A stretch of 64,000 nt of DNA, from NCBI RefSeq assembly GCF_009870125.1, contig NC_046681.1:4588001-4652000 (forward strand), written 5' to 3'. The notes under the pieces are model-generated. The model was not told where the DNA came from. It saw only the letters and a program-made list of their open reading frames with translations, and did no database searches. This DNA comes from Drosophila pseudoobscura. Its lineage: Eukaryota; Arthropoda; Insecta; Diptera; Drosophilidae. A program made the position numbers and the translations under genes. Below, in pieces: positions 63,236 to 64,000 of the stretch; positions within the stretch are counted from its first letter, which is position 1; each line of letters starts with the position of its first letter.

Positions 63236-63594
63236 ATGTCTGCTTTACTGCCTGCAGCTCTGCTGATTCTACTGGAATTGGGTAAATTTAGGAAAAACAT
63301 AATTCGTACCTGACAATTTTCCGAGTCCGATTTCAATCAATTGCAGCTGCTGGCCTCTACGAATGCAATGAATGTTTTTGCTTTATGCCTTTGACTGCTT
63401 CGGCAGTTCAAAATTGTCACAGCTATGATGTGAAAAATCAACAATTTTATTTTGCCTATGACAAATGTTTGGCCCTACGACCGGGAGACAATTGCTATCC
63501 TCAGGTGTACCCCAGTCTAGAAGAGTGTGAAAAGGCCTGTGCCAGAATCCTTCATTTAATTGAGCAATGGGTAAATCTGCCACAATTGGATTAA
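63236..63594 (+). CDS. Small secreted Kunitz-like cysteine-rich protein
   Basis: Two exons, 63236-63281 and 63347-63594, joined by a 65-nt intron (TTGG|GTAAAT to TCAATTGCAG), give 97 aa. The signal peptide is MSALLPAALLILLELAAG. The mature part has eight cysteines (22, 25, 27, 39, 56, 65, 76, 80). The spacing C-x8-QFYFAYDKC, then NCYPQVYPSLEECEKAC follows the Kunitz/BPTI C-terminal half (aromatic pair, Asn, xxExC, xxC). The canonical P1 loop is altered and extra N-terminal cysteines (CNECFC) are present, so protease inhibition is uncertain. Many Drosophila Kunitz-like peptides of this size are made in the male accessory gland; the context fits that. AATAAA at 63601-63606 is 6 nt past the stop. 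Confidence 0.75.
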
Positions 63595-63606
63595 GTAAGA
63601 AATAAA

Positions 63607-64000
63607 CTGAGCCAAAAACATCCTTATTCAAATGACATTTAAGGTTTTCAGATACGAACATAGTGAAATTAAACAGAATTCACTTTGACTTAAATATAAA
63701 AATTGAATCTGAAAATAAAAACGTTTTATCAAATTTTTTATATTCAATTGGTAGGAATTTGAACTAATTTAAGTATATTAATATCAAAGTTCAAGTGAAA
63801 GCACTTCCATTCTAATATTACCACTCTCTGGGCGAATATAATTGCATTAATATTAGAATCTTAGTGTAACTATTCGGGGCTCAGGATTTTTTTCTCTTGG
63901 TCTAGAAAGGGAGGCGTGAATATTGTGAAAGGAATCAAGGTTCTAAGGTTCAAAACAAAAATGAGTGAAATTTCAGTTTCCCAAATTTAAATAGAAAGTG
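63607..64000. other. Right edge, no gene seen
   Basis: AT-rich DNA after the Kunitz-like gene. The only structure is a perfect inverted repeat at 63809-63859. Confidence 0.5.
63809..63859. repeat. Perfect 12-bp inverted repeat
   Basis: ATTCTAATATTA at 63809-63820 and its exact reverse complement at 63848-63859 are separated by a 27-nt loop. It could be a hairpin or the ends of a tiny element; there is no supporting gene context. Confidence 0.6.

Overview
The window is nuclear DNA of a Drosophila species. The evidence is the gene content (a Bicaudal C gene, a beaten-path Ig gene and a Mst-type Cys-Gly-Pro sperm protein cluster), short introns of about 55-75 nt with GTAAGT donors, very large introns in a neuronal Ig gene, and dense microsatellites. 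In D. melanogaster, BicC and the beat-I genes lie together on 2L (Muller B), so the window is probably the syntenic Muller B segment of another Drosophila. An obscura-group species is possible but not proven from sequence alone.

Layout. 1-2.2 kb: no recognised gene, perhaps part of the BicC 3' UTR. 2.4-7.8 kb (minus): BicC, nine coding exons, a maternal KH/SAM RNA-binding regulator, with probable non-coding first exons and promoter sequence up to about 10 kb. 10-15.8 kb: AT-rich intergenic DNA with coding-like fragments. 15.8-47.4 kb (minus): a beaten path gene, best fit beat-Ic, seven coding exons and a 23.5 kb first intron. That intron holds an intronless plus-strand Txl gene (thioredoxin + PITH) with a 22-A tail, which looks like a retrogene, and a possible two-ORF micropeptide transcript. 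47.7-55 kb: non-coding. 55.1-63.6 kb: a compact island of small genes that look testis- or male-reproductive: a protamine-like MST-HMG-box protein, four Cys-rich sperm proteins (two with CGP/CGG-type sequence on each strand), and a head-to-head pair of secreted proteins (lipocalin-like and Kunitz-like) sharing a promoter of about 150 bp.

For BicC and the beat gene I joined exons by hand. In both, every junction has GT/AG ends and the phases close exactly (952 and 544 codons). Most other open frames are shadows or low-complexity. Coding-like but unrecognised or broken stretches are listed at low confidence. There is no mitochondrial, viral or bacterial signature, and I see no rRNA, tRNA or CRISPR.
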